Under the pieces are notes generated by a model. That model was given only the letters and a program-made list of their open reading frames with translations, searched no databases and had not been told where the DNA came from. The position numbers and the translations under genes were made by a program. Positions 49,508 to 57,989 of a DNA stretch of 64,000 nt are shown piece after piece. Position 1 is the first letter of the stretch; every line of letters begins with the position of its first letter. The DNA is from Limnohabitans sp. Rim8 (GTDB taxonomy: Bacteria > Pseudomonadota > Gammaproteobacteria > Burkholderiales > Burkholderiaceae_C), in assembly GCA_945897465.1 (NCBI GenBank), contig CAMDFK010000006.1, positions 88,421-152,420 of the forward strand. Direction: 5' to 3'.

Positions 49508-50323
49508 ATGAACACCCCTATGAACTTATTCAAACAAGCCCTGCAAAACAAGCAGCCCCAGATTGGCCTTTGGATGGGACTGGCCAGCGCCTACACCGCC
49601 GAAATCTGCGCTCTGGCCGGGTTTGACTGGCTGGTGATCGACGGCGAACACGCGCCGAACGACTTGCGCAGTATCCAGGCGCAACTGCAAACCGTGGCCG
49701 CCTACCCCGCCAGTCACCCGGTCTGCCGTGTGCCTGTGGGCGACACGGCGCTGATCAAGCAATACCTGGACTTGGGCGCACAAAACATCTTGGTGCCCAT
49801 GGTCGACACGGCCGAGCAAGCTGCGCAGCTGGTGCAAGCGATGCGCTACCCGCAAGACGATGGGCAAGGCGGTGTGCGCGGCATGGCGGGTGCACGGGCC
49901 TCACGCTGGGGCCACTACCCCGATTACTTCAAGCGGGCCAATGATGAAGTCTGCTTGTTGGTGCAGGTGGAATCGCGCGAAGCGCTGAAGAATTTGGACG
50001 CCATTGCCGCCACACCTGGGGTCGATGGTGTGTTCATCGGCCCGGCGGACCTGTCGGCTTCCATGGGCCATGTGGGCAAAGCGGCGCACCCCAATGTGCA
50101 AGCGGCCATTTCGGATGCCATCGCCCGCATCCTCAAAGCTGGCAAGGCCCCTGGCATCTTGTCACCCGACCGAGAACTGGCTGCACAGTACCTGCAGCTG
50201 GGTGCCTTGTTCGTGGCAGTGGGTCTGGACACCCAACTCTTGATGCGCCACACCACCGATCTGGCCGCGCACTTCAAAGCCGAGGTGAAGGCCATCGCCC
50301 CACAAAAAGGCGCCACTTATTGA
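49508..50323 (+). CDS. hpaI: 4-Hydroxy-2-oxoheptanedioate aldolase
   Basis: The 271-residue HpcH/HpaI-family class II aldolase has [33 protein letters not shown] with the substrate-binding region, and the metal-ligand segments [13 protein letters not shown] and [13 protein letters not shown]. It yields pyruvate and succinate semialdehyde, the last step of the hpa pathway. GAGAGGAA precedes the ATG 49508. No succinate semialdehyde dehydrogenase follows. Confidence 0.93.
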   Translation: MNTPMNLFKQALQNKQPQIGLWMGLASAYTAEICALAGFDWLVIDGEHAPNDLRSIQAQLQTVAAYPASHPVCRVPVGDTALIKQYLDLGAQNILVPMVDTAEQAAQLVQAMRYPQDDGQGGVRGMAGARASRWGHYPDYFKRANDEVCLLVQVESREALKNLDAIAATPGVDGVFIGPADLSASMGHVGKAAHPNVQAAISDAIARILKAGKAPGILSPDRELAAQYLQLGALFVAVGLDTQLLMRHTTDLAAHFKAEVKAIAPQKGATY

Positions 50324-50372
50324 TGGGGATCTGACCCCAACCAGAAGTCATGCCCATCCAACTGACACAACA

Positions 50373-50541
50373 TGGATCGCTTCGTTCCTCGCGATGACAT
50401 CTCCACCATGCCAAAGCGTGGGCGTCTCCACCCCGTCACCGCGTGGCCGGCTGCACCCCATCACCGCGTGGACGGCTGCACCCCATCACCGCGTGGGCGT
50501 CTCCACCCCGTCACTGCGAGGAGCGCAGCGACGCGGCAGTC
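50373..50541. repeat. REP-like pair enclosing four 25-bp tandem units
   Basis: An inverted REP copy (ATGGATCGCTTCGTTCCTCG..., 50373-50398) and a direct copy (GTCACTGCGAGGAGCGCAGC..., 50510-50541) flank four 25-bp units starting at 50416, 50441, 50466 and 50491. Each unit begins GCGTGG and ends CACCCCRTCACC or CACCCCGTCACT, alternating two variants. The array seems to have grown by slippage inside the REP pair. Confidence 0.8.
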
Positions 50542-50588
50542 TTTAGATCGCCAGCAACTGCCCCGAATAACCCGAAAAGGAAACCCTG

Positions 50589-51377
50589 ATGTTCCCCAAC
50601 CCCCAACCCCTGGTGCCATCGCTGCAAGCGCGTGTTCACCCCGACGAATGGCAAGCGCGTTTGCAACTGGCCGCGTGCTACCGGGTGTTCGCGCTGCTCG
50701 GCTGGACCGAGATGATCTACAACCACATCACGCTGCGCCTGCCCGACAGCGTGACGGGGGGTGACAAGCATTTCTTGATCAACCCTTTTGGTCTGCACTA
50801 CAGCGAGGTCACGGCCAGCAACCTGGTGAAGATCGATGTTCAAGGGCGCAAACTCGATGGCTCACCTTACCCCGTCAACCCGGCCGGTTTCACGGTGCAT
50901 GCGGCGGTGCACGAAGGGCTGGCCGGGGCGCACTGCGTGATGCACACCCACACCACGGCGGGGGTGGCGGTGGCCTGCTTGCAAGGCGGCTTGCAGCAGA
51001 CCAATTTTTACAGTGCGCAACTGCACAACATGGTGGCTTATCACGACTTTGAAGGCATCACCATCCACGCCGATGAAGCGCCGCGCCTGTTGCACAGCAT
51101 CGGCGACAAACAGGCCATCATCTTGCGCAACCACGGCCTGCTGGCCTGGGGGCACACCTTGCCGCAGACCTTTGCAGTGCTTTGGACTTTGCAGCGTGCC
51201 TGCGAAATCCAGATGGCCACACTGAGCATGGGCCAGCCGATCGTGGTGCCCGAAGCGATTGCCGACCAATGCACCCGAGACGCCCTGCAGTTCAACCCGA
51301 ACCATGGCGCGGGCGAAGATGTGTTCCAGGCGCTGGTGCGTCAGATCGATCGGCAAGACTCAGGGTGGCGCGCATGA
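50589..51377 (+). CDS. Class II aldolase/adducin family protein
   Basis: The 262-residue zinc-dependent aldolase-fold protein has EMIYNHITLRLPDS, the metal-binding HTHTTAGVAVACL and a third His in AIILRNHGLLAWG. Fuculose-phosphate aldolase relatives cleave or form sugars, but many members of this branch have unknown substrates. The stop overlaps the next start (ATGA), linking it tightly to the reductase. It may act on a side product of the hpa pathway or be an independent unit. Confidence 0.85.
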   Translation: MFPNPQPLVPSLQARVHPDEWQARLQLAACYRVFALLGWTEMIYNHITLRLPDSVTGGDKHFLINPFGLHYSEVTASNLVKIDVQGRKLDGSPYPVNPAGFTVHAAVHEGLAGAHCVMHTHTTAGVAVACLQGGLQQTNFYSAQLHNMVAYHDFEGITIHADEAPRLLHSIGDKQAIILRNHGLLAWGHTLPQTFAVLWTLQRACEIQMATLSMGQPIVVPEAIADQCTRDALQFNPNHGAGEDVFQALVRQIDRQDSGWRA

Positions 51378-52351
51378 AAGTCTGTATTTACGGCGCAGGC
51401 GCCATTGGCGGCTGGATCGGCGCGCACTTGGCGCAGCAGGGCTGCAGCCTGAGCGCGGTGGCTCGGGGGGCCACGCTCGAAGCCCTGCAACAAAACGGCC
51501 TGGTGCTGCTGCAAGGCGATCAGGAAATTCACACCTCTTTGATGGCCCGCGAGAACCCCGCCGATCTGGGCGTGCAAGACCTGGTGATCTTGGCTGTGAA
51601 GGCCCCCGCCATGGCCGATGTGGCTCGGCGCATCGGGCCACTGATCGGCCCCAACACGGTCGTACTCACCGCCATGAATGGCGTGCCTTGGTGGTTTTTG
51701 CAGGGCTTTGGTGGCGCTTTGGCGGGCACCCATCTGGACTCGGTGGACCCGGACGGCGTGATCGCGCAGCACATCCCGGCGCCCCATATTGTGGGTGGCG
51801 TGGTGCACGCCAGCTGCTCGGTCGATGTGCCGGGGGTGATCCGCCACCACTTTGGCAATGGCCTGATTCTGGGTGAGCCCAGTGGCGCAGACACACCGCG
51901 TGTGCAAGCACTGGCGGCTTTGTTGGTGCAAGCGGGTTTCAACGCCACGGTCTCGCCCCAAATTCAAAAAGACGTCTGGTACAAGCTGTGGGGCAATATG
52001 ACGATCAACCCCATCAGCGCTTTCACCGGGGCCACCACCGACGTGATTTTGGACGACCCGCTGGTGCGCGATTTTGTCTCCCGCATCATGCTCGAAGCCA
52101 AGGCCATTGGCGAGCGCATCGGCATCCCGATCGCACAAACCCCCGAAGACCGCCACGCCGTCACACGCAAGCTCGGGGCCTTTCGCACCTCGATGCTGCA
52201 AGACGTGGACGCGGGCAAGCCCGTCGAGCTCGATGCCTTGGTGTCTGCCGTGCGCGAGCTGGGCCAACTGACTGGTGTGGCCACACCCTTCACCGACGCC
52301 TTGCTGGGCCTGAGCCGTCTGCATGCGCGAGGCCTGGGCCTCTACCCGTGA
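51374..52351 (+). CDS. Ketopantoate-reductase-family (PanE/ApbA) dehydrogenase
   Basis: The 325-residue NADPH-dependent enzyme has the Rossmann motif CIYGAGAIGGWIGAHLAQQG and the catalytic Lys in DVWYKLWGNMTINPISAFTG. The typical C-terminal TSMLQDVDAGKPVELDAL follows. True PanE makes pantoate, but the coupling with an aldolase in a catabolic operon suggests another 2-ketoacid. Its stop overlaps the next start as GTGA. Confidence 0.85.
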   Translation: MKVCIYGAGAIGGWIGAHLAQQGCSLSAVARGATLEALQQNGLVLLQGDQEIHTSLMARENPADLGVQDLVILAVKAPAMADVARRIGPLIGPNTVVLTAMNGVPWWFLQGFGGALAGTHLDSVDPDGVIAQHIPAPHIVGGVVHASCSVDVPGVIRHHFGNGLILGEPSGADTPRVQALAALLVQAGFNATVSPQIQKDVWYKLWGNMTINPISAFTGATTDVILDDPLVRDFVSRIMLEAKAIGERIGIPIAQTPEDRHAVTRKLGAFRTSMLQDVDAGKPVELDALVSAVRELGQLTGVATPFTDALLGLSRLHARGLGLYP

Positions 52352-53256
52352 ACGAAGCAGCCAAACCTGGCTTGAGCGGCGCAGCCTTTGGCACGCTGCT
52401 GCTGATCGCCTTCATGATGGGGGCCAACCATGTGGCCGCACGCACTGCCTTCAACCATGGGTTGGACGTGGTGACAGCGGTGTCGGTGCGCAGCGTCATC
52501 ACCGCCAGCGTGGTGGCGCTGATTTTGTGGCACCAAAAAGTAGCCTTTCAAGTCTTGCCCGGCCAGCGCAAATACCTGGGCGCGGTGGGCCTGCTGATCG
52601 CGGTGCAAAGCGTGTGCTTGTACTCGGCGGTGGCGCGTTTGCCCGTGGCGTTGGCCCTGCTGGCTTTTAACACTTACCCGCTGACCACCGCCCTGTGGGC
52701 CAAACTTTTGTACGGTCACCAGCCCGAACGCGCCGTGCTGTGGGCCATGCCGGTGATGATGGCCGGGCTGGCCCTGGCGCTGGACGTGCTGGGCGCGACC
52801 TCTGGCCTGGGGGCAGCGCGGCATTGGGTTGAGATCGGAGCTGGCGTAGGCTTTGCATTGGCCGCGTCCACCACCTTTGGCCTGGCCTTGGTGCTCACCC
52901 AGCACGAAACCGTGGGAGTGGATGGTCGCTTGCGCACCTTCACCACCATGGCCACGGTGGGCGTGCTGGCCATCAGCGTGGCGCTCACGCAAGGCGGCTT
53001 TCAATGGCCGCAGGCTGTGCCCGGCTGGTGGGGCCTGGGGCTGCTCACCTTTTTGTACGGCACCGCTTTCACCATCATGTTCACCGTGCTGCCCAAGCTG
53101 GGGGTAGTGGGCAATTCGGCCATCATGAATGTGGAGCCCATCTTTGCGCTGGTGCTGGCTTGGGCGCTGCTGGGCCAAGCCATAGCCCCCATGCAAGTGC
53201 TGGGGGCGGCCGTGGTGGTGGGCACGGTTTTGTGGCTGGGCTTGCGCAAGCCCTGA
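52348..53256 (+). CDS. EamA/DMT-family transporter
   Basis: The 302-residue membrane protein has ten hydrophobic helices in two EamA repeats (GTLLLIAFMMGANHVAARTA at the start, AFTIMFTVLPKLGVVGNSAI and NVEPIFALVLAWALLGQ near the end). It starts with a GTG that overlaps the preceding stop. Probable exporter or importer of a small metabolite; the substrate is unknown. It is the last gene of the hpa-strand run. Confidence 0.85.
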   Translation: MNEAAKPGLSGAAFGTLLLIAFMMGANHVAARTAFNHGLDVVTAVSVRSVITASVVALILWHQKVAFQVLPGQRKYLGAVGLLIAVQSVCLYSAVARLPVALALLAFNTYPLTTALWAKLLYGHQPERAVLWAMPVMMAGLALALDVLGATSGLGAARHWVEIGAGVGFALAASTTFGLALVLTQHETVGVDGRLRTFTTMATVGVLAISVALTQGGFQWPQAVPGWWGLGLLTFLYGTAFTIMFTVLPKLGVVGNSAIMNVEPIFALVLAWALLGQAIAPMQVLGAAVVVGTVLWLGLRKP

Positions 53257-53270
53257 GGCTCAGCGCGGAT

Positions 53271-54203
53271 TCAGCGCAAACGGCGGATCAGGCTGGAGGT
53301 GTCCCAACGGCCGCCGCCCATTTTTTGCACATCGGCGTAGAACTGGTCGACCAAGGCGGTCACAGGCAGGCGGGCGCCGTTGCGCTTGGCTTCGTCCAGC
53401 ACCAAGCCCAAATCCTTGCGCATCCAGTCCACGGCAAAACCAAACTCGAACTTGTCGTCGGCCATGGTCTTGCCGCGGTTGTCCATCTGCCAGCTTTGGG
53501 CTGCGCCCTTGCCGATCACGTCCAGCACCTGGTGCATGTCCAGCCCGGCTTGCTGGCCAAAGGCAATGGCTTCGGACAGGCCTTGCACCAAACCCGCAAT
53601 GCAGATCTGGTTGACCATCTTGGCCAGCTGACCCGCGCCCGAGGCACCCAGCAAGGTGAAGGCCCGCGAAAAGGCCATGGCCGCGGGCTTGACCGCGTCA
53701 AAGGAGGCCGCATCACCGCCGCACATCACCGTCAGCATGCCGTTTTGCGCCCCGGCCTGACCGCCCGAAACGGGGGCATCCACAAAGTGCAGGCCCAATT
53801 TTTGGGCTTCGGCGTACAACTCGCGGGCCACTTCGGCAGAGGCCGTGGTGTGGTCCACAAAAATCGCGCCAGGCTTCATGCCGGCAAAAGCGCCATCGGA
53901 GGCCCTTTGGCCTCCGCCCAAATCCGCGCCCAAAACCACGCTGCGTAAATCGGCATCGTTGCCCACACAGGCGAACACGATGTCCACACCCGCTGCCGCC
54001 TCACGCGGAGTAGGGGCGGTGGCGTTGCCAGGGCACTCTGCGGCCCAGGCTGCGGCCTTGGCAGCGCTGCGGTTGTACACGGTGACATGGTGCCCGGCAC
54101 GCGCCAGGTGGCCCGCCATGGGGTAACCCATCACGCCCAGGCCCAAAAAGGCGACTTTTTTGGCGGGGGTGGCTTCGTAGGTTTTGGCAGCAATTTGGCT
54201 CAT
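53271..54203 (-). CDS. 3-Hydroxyisobutyrate dehydrogenase-family NAD(P) oxidoreductase
   Basis: The 310-residue enzyme has the Rossmann motif VAFLGLGVMGYPMAGHLARA, the family motif FVDAPVSGGQAGAQNGMLTV and the catalytic Lys in AGQLAKMVNQICIA. It could be tartronate semialdehyde reductase or a 3-hydroxyisobutyrate dehydrogenase. It is convergent with the EamA transporter and divergent from yggS. Confidence 0.88.
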   Translation of the reverse strand: MSQIAAKTYEATPAKKVAFLGLGVMGYPMAGHLARAGHHVTVYNRSAAKAAAWAAECPGNATAPTPREAAAGVDIVFACVGNDADLRSVVLGADLGGGQRASDGAFAGMKPGAIFVDHTTASAEVARELYAEAQKLGLHFVDAPVSGGQAGAQNGMLTVMCGGDAASFDAVKPAAMAFSRAFTLLGASGAGQLAKMVNQICIAGLVQGLSEAIAFGQQAGLDMHQVLDVIGKGAAQSWQMDNRGKTMADDKFEFGFAVDWMRKDLGLVLDEAKRNGARLPVTALVDQFYADVQKMGGGRWDTSSLIRRLR

Positions 54204-54322
54204 GGTTGTCTCGTGGTGAAGTGGAAAAAAAGCTATTTTGGCAGCCTGTGGGTGTTCTGGCGCTCACCGGGTGCTTTGGCGTGACCACGAGGTGACAGGG
54301 GCACTTTTGGTACGCTTTGCGC

Positions 54323-55006
54323 ATGAACCCCTCGATTGCCGACAACATCGCCCGCGTGCAGGCACAAATTTTGGCTGCTTGCCAGGCCGCTGGCTGCACA
54401 CCGGGCAGCGTTCACTTGCTGGCCGTGTCCAAAACCTGGGGGCCCGACGCGGTGCGTCAGGCCCATGCCGCAGGGCTAACGGCCTTTGGCGAAAACTACA
54501 TCCAGGAAGCAGTGGACAAAATCACCGCCTTGCGCGATCTACCCCTGGAATGGCATTGCATCGGGCCGATCCAAAGCAACAAGACCCGCCTGGTGGCCGA
54601 ACACTTTGATTGGGTGCACAGCGTGGACCGACTCAAAATTGCCCAGCGCCTGTCCGAGCAGCGCCCGGCCGAGCTGCCGCCCTTGCAGGTGTGCATTCAG
54701 GTCAATGTGGACGGCGGCCACAACAAATCGGGCGTGAGCCCAGAGGAATTGCCCGCGCTGGCACAAGCCGTGGCCGCTTTACCCCGCCTGCAGTTACGGG
54801 GGCTCATGACCATTCCTGAACCCGCCGAGACCGAAGCGCAAATGCGGGCGGTTCATGCCCAGGCCAATGCCTTGTACGAGGCCCTGCGCCAGCAAGGCTT
54901 GCCGCTGGACACCTTGTCGATGGGCATGAGCGCCGACATGGCCGCGGCCATTGCCGAGGGCAGCACCCTGGTCCGGGTGGGCACGGCCATTTTTGGCCAA
55001 CGCTGA
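54323..55006 (+). CDS. yggS: PLP homeostasis protein YggS
   Basis: The 227-residue alanine-racemase-like TIM barrel has the PLP lysine in LLAVSKTWGPDAVRQA, plus GENYIQEAVDK, WHCIGPIQSNKTRLVAE and MGMSADMAAAIAEGSTLVRV. It regulates free PLP and amino-acid balance. The ATG at 54323 was chosen over an upstream TTG at 54317. Confidence 0.93.
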   Translation: MNPSIADNIARVQAQILAACQAAGCTPGSVHLLAVSKTWGPDAVRQAHAAGLTAFGENYIQEAVDKITALRDLPLEWHCIGPIQSNKTRLVAEHFDWVHSVDRLKIAQRLSEQRPAELPPLQVCIQVNVDGGHNKSGVSPEELPALAQAVAALPRLQLRGLMTIPEPAETEAQMRAVHAQANALYEALRQQGLPLDTLSMGMSADMAAAIAEGSTLVRVGTAIFGQR

Positions 55007-55024
55007 AGGCGCCTGGCGAGCGGG

Positions 55025-56035
55025 TCAGGCGCCCGTTTGCAAACTGAACACGCTGCGGCGCTCACCCACCGGGCTTCCCGCCACATTGAGCAAGACCTGC
55101 GCACGCCAAGGGGCCAGCGCTTGGCGCTGCGCATCGTCCAGCCAGCCCAATTGGTCCAGCGCCTCCACGGTGGCGGCAAACAAGGCGGGCTTGTTGCCGT
55201 CCATGATTTTGATGGCCAGGGCTTGCCCACGTGAGCGACTGCCCACCACCTGGACACCGTCAGCCCCCACCTTGGTCACCCAATCGCCCCGGCCGACCCG
55301 CATGAAGTCGGCGTCGTTGCGGCCCGTGCCGGAGACCAGTTCGGGGTGGGCGCTCATGGCCTCGCCCAACTGTTGCAGGCTCGCGCCGTACAAACCATCC
55401 GACTCGGGCCGGGCCAACCGGGCATAGCTGCGGGCCAAGCGCGACAAGGGCATGGCGTAGTTCGGGGCCGAGCAGCCGTCGATGCCCAGCGCCAATTCTT
55501 CTTCAGACAGGCCCGCCAGGTGCGCCACGGCTTTACGCACCTGCTGCTGCAAGGGGTGGTCCACCTCGGTGTAACTCTCGGTCGGCAGGCCGTGCTGCAC
55601 GCAGTAAGCCAAAAAACCGCTGTGCTTGCCGCTGCAGTTGTGGTGCCGCTCATCGTAGGCAAAGCCTTCGGGCATGGGGCGGTCAAAAAAGGTGAAGCGG
55701 TAAGGCACATGGCAACCGCAGCGCATCTGGCGCGTGTTGCTGCCGCTTTTGTTCAGGATGGACGTGACCTGCTCAACGTGCATCTCTTCGCCGTTGTGGC
55801 TGGCGCACATTAGGGCAAGTTCTGAGGGGGTGAAGCCGAAATGCGCCACGCCGCCTGACTGGATGAGCGGCAAGGCCTGCATGGCCTTGAGGGTGGAGCG
55901 GGTGAAGCACAGCCAGTGCGGGTTGCCCACTTGGGCCAGCACCCGACCTTCGGTGTCGGTCACGGCCAGCGCGCCCATGTGCATGCATTCGGGGATGCCG
56001 TTGCGGGTCAATTCGATGAGGGGTTCAAAGTTCAT
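55025..56035 (-). CDS. Asparaginase (L-asparaginase II-type, non-classical family)
   Basis: The 336-residue protein starts MNFEPLIELTRNGIPECMHM. Conserved stretches are FTRSTLKAMQALPLIQSG, FTPSELALMCASHNGEEMHV, NCSGKHSGFLAYC and GIDGCSAPNYAMPLSRLA. These belong to the rhizobial-type asparaginase family, with SxxK-like and Cys metal-site residues, unrelated to AnsA/AnsB. It hydrolyses asparagine to aspartate and ammonia. It is divergent from the carboxyltransferase; the ATG 56035 is preferred over a much longer upstream frame that has no conservation. Confidence 0.85.
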   Translation of the reverse strand: MNFEPLIELTRNGIPECMHMGALAVTDTEGRVLAQVGNPHWLCFTRSTLKAMQALPLIQSGGVAHFGFTPSELALMCASHNGEEMHVEQVTSILNKSGSNTRQMRCGCHVPYRFTFFDRPMPEGFAYDERHHNCSGKHSGFLAYCVQHGLPTESYTEVDHPLQQQVRKAVAHLAGLSEEELALGIDGCSAPNYAMPLSRLARSYARLARPESDGLYGASLQQLGEAMSAHPELVSGTGRNDADFMRVGRGDWVTKVGADGVQVVGSRSRGQALAIKIMDGNKPALFAATVEALDQLGWLDDAQRQALAPWRAQVLLNVAGSPVGERRSVFSLQTGA

Positions 56036-56125
56036 GGCTCGGGTTTTTGTGGACTGAAAAAAAACCAGTTTAAATTGTCCCGGACTTGACCCGCTGCCCA
56101 ATGGGCAGCCCCTCAAAATGAACGG

Positions 56126-57931
56126 ATGCAAAACATCCATTCCCCCCTTCAGGCGCAACTGGTTCAGTGGTTGGTGGCCCCCGGTGCCACCGTGGCAGCA
56201 GGCGACGTGCTGGTGATTCTGGAAGCCATGAAGATGGAGCACGAAATCCGCGCCCAACAGGCCGGGTGTGTGGGCGAACTGTTTTTCCAGGCGGGCGAAG
56301 CGGTGGCCGAGGGCGAGCTGCTGGGTGTGCTCATGCCTGTGACCGATGCGGCTGCCCAGCCCAAGGCCTCTGCTCCCACCTCCAAAACGCCTCCACCTTT
56401 GGACAAGCGCTCTGACCTGCAAAAGCTGCAGACCCGCTTGGCCTTCACCCACGACGCTGCTCGCCCCGAAGCCGTGGCCAAGCGCCACGCGCAGGGCCTG
56501 CGCACGGCCCGCGAAAGCATCGCGGCGTTGTGTGATCCCGATTCCTTTGTGGAGTACGGCGCTCTGGCCGTGGCCGCGCAAAGTCGGCGCCGCAGCGCCG
56601 ACGACTTGATGCGCAACACCCCAGCGGACGGCATGGTCACGGGCATCGGCTGCGTCAATGGCCAGCGCGTGGTGGTCATGGCCTACGACTTCACCGTGTT
56701 GGCGGGCACACAAGGCATGCGCAACCACCAAAAGACCGACCGCATGCTGGGCGTGGCTTTGCACAACAAGTTGCCCGTGGTGCTGTTCGCCGAGGGTGGT
56801 GGCGGCAGACCGGGTGATGTCGACGTCGCCATCGTGGCCGGGCTCAACTTGGCCACCTTCGCCTCATTCGCGCGGCTCAACGGCCGGGTGCCTGTGCTGG
56901 GCGTGGTGGCTGGGCGCTGCTTTGCGGGGAATGCGGCGCTGCTGGGCTGCTGCGACGTGATCATCGCCACAAAGGGCTGCAACATCGGCATGGGCGGCCC
57001 GGCCATGGTCGAAGGGGGTGGCTTGGGCGCGTTCAAGCCCGCGCAGATCGGCCCGAGCGAGGTGCAGCATGGCAACGGCGTGATCGACGTGTTGGTCGAT
57101 GACGAAGTGCAGGCGGTCTGGGCAGCGCGGCACTACCTGTCGTTTTTTCAAGGGACACCAGCACAGTGGCAAGCGCCCCCTGCCGAGGCCCTACGCCATG
57201 TGGTCCCTGAAAACCGCTTGCGGGTGTACGACACCCGCAGCGCCATGCAGGGCATCGCCGACGAAGGCAGCTTGCTGCATTTGCGCACCGGGTTTGGTGT
57301 GGGCATCCACACCGCACTGGCCCGAATTGCAGGCCGCCCGGTGGGCCTGATGGCCAACAACCCGCTGCACCTGGGTGGCGCGATCGACGCCGATGCGGCC
57401 GACAAAGCCGCCCGTTTCATGCAACTGTGCAACGCTCACGGCTTGCCCATCGTGAGTCTGGTGGACACGCCCGGCTTCATGGTGGGGCCGGACACCGAAG
57501 CCGCGGCCCAGGTGCGCCATGTCTCGCGCATGTTCGTGGCAGCGGCGCATTTGCGTGTGCCACTGCTCAGCGTGGTGCTGCGAAAAGGCTATGGCCTGGG
57601 CGCGATGGCCATGACGGGCGGCGGTTTTCATGAAACCCTGGCCACGGTGGCTTGGCCTACCGGTGAGTTTGGCGGCATGGGCCTCGAAGGCGCGGTGCGC
57701 CTGGGTTACCGCAAAGAGCTGGAAGCCCTGCCCGAGGGCCCTGAGCGGGAGGCCTTGTTTGAGCAGCTGCTGGCCCAGCAGTACGACAACGGCAGCGCCA
57801 TCAACATGGCGACCACCCTGGAGATCGACGCCGTGATCGACCCGGCCGAGACGCGCAACTGGCTGGTCGCGGGCTTGGCCTCGGGCCAAACCCGACCTTT
57901 TGACGGCACGCTGGCCATCGATACTTGGTGA
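56126..57931 (+). CDS. Acyl-CoA carboxyltransferase with fused N-terminal biotin-carrier domain
   Basis: The 601-residue protein begins with a biotinyl domain (residues 1-70) whose EAMKMEHE carries the biotin-accepting Lys. A Pro/Ala linker leads to a carboxyltransferase domain pair (about 90-600) with FAEGGGGRPGDVDVAIVAG, NIGMGGPAMVEGGGLGAF, VSLVDTPGFMVGPDTEAAA and RKGYGLGAMAMTGGGF. It would move CO2 from carboxybiotin to an acyl-CoA. No biotin carboxylase gene is adjacent, so that subunit must come from elsewhere. The acyl substrate is unknown. Confidence 0.85.
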   Translation: MQNIHSPLQAQLVQWLVAPGATVAAGDVLVILEAMKMEHEIRAQQAGCVGELFFQAGEAVAEGELLGVLMPVTDAAAQPKASAPTSKTPPPLDKRSDLQKLQTRLAFTHDAARPEAVAKRHAQGLRTARESIAALCDPDSFVEYGALAVAAQSRRRSADDLMRNTPADGMVTGIGCVNGQRVVVMAYDFTVLAGTQGMRNHQKTDRMLGVALHNKLPVVLFAEGGGGRPGDVDVAIVAGLNLATFASFARLNGRVPVLGVVAGRCFAGNAALLGCCDVIIATKGCNIGMGGPAMVEGGGLGAFKPAQIGPSEVQHGNGVIDVLVDDEVQAVWAARHYLSFFQGTPAQWQAPPAEALRHVVPENRLRVYDTRSAMQGIADEGSLLHLRTGFGVGIHTALARIAGRPVGLMANNPLHLGGAIDADAADKAARFMQLCNAHGLPIVSLVDTPGFMVGPDTEAAAQVRHVSRMFVAAAHLRVPLLSVVLRKGYGLGAMAMTGGGFHETLATVAWPTGEFGGMGLEGAVRLGYRKELEALPEGPEREALFEQLLAQQYDNGSAINMATTLEIDAVIDPAETRNWLVAGLASGQTRPFDGTLAIDTW

Positions 57932-57989
57932 GGTGGGCAGCCGCGCCAACCCGCTCCACACAAAGGCAGGGCCGCTGGCAGCCCACCCA

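Noticed and set aside
50416-50515. CRISPR array
   Set aside because: The 25-bp units are contiguous tandem copies without spacers.
55025-56764. A 579-residue asparaginase
   Set aside because: The N-terminal 240 residues are antisense to the carboxyltransferase gene; the conserved protein starts at 56035.
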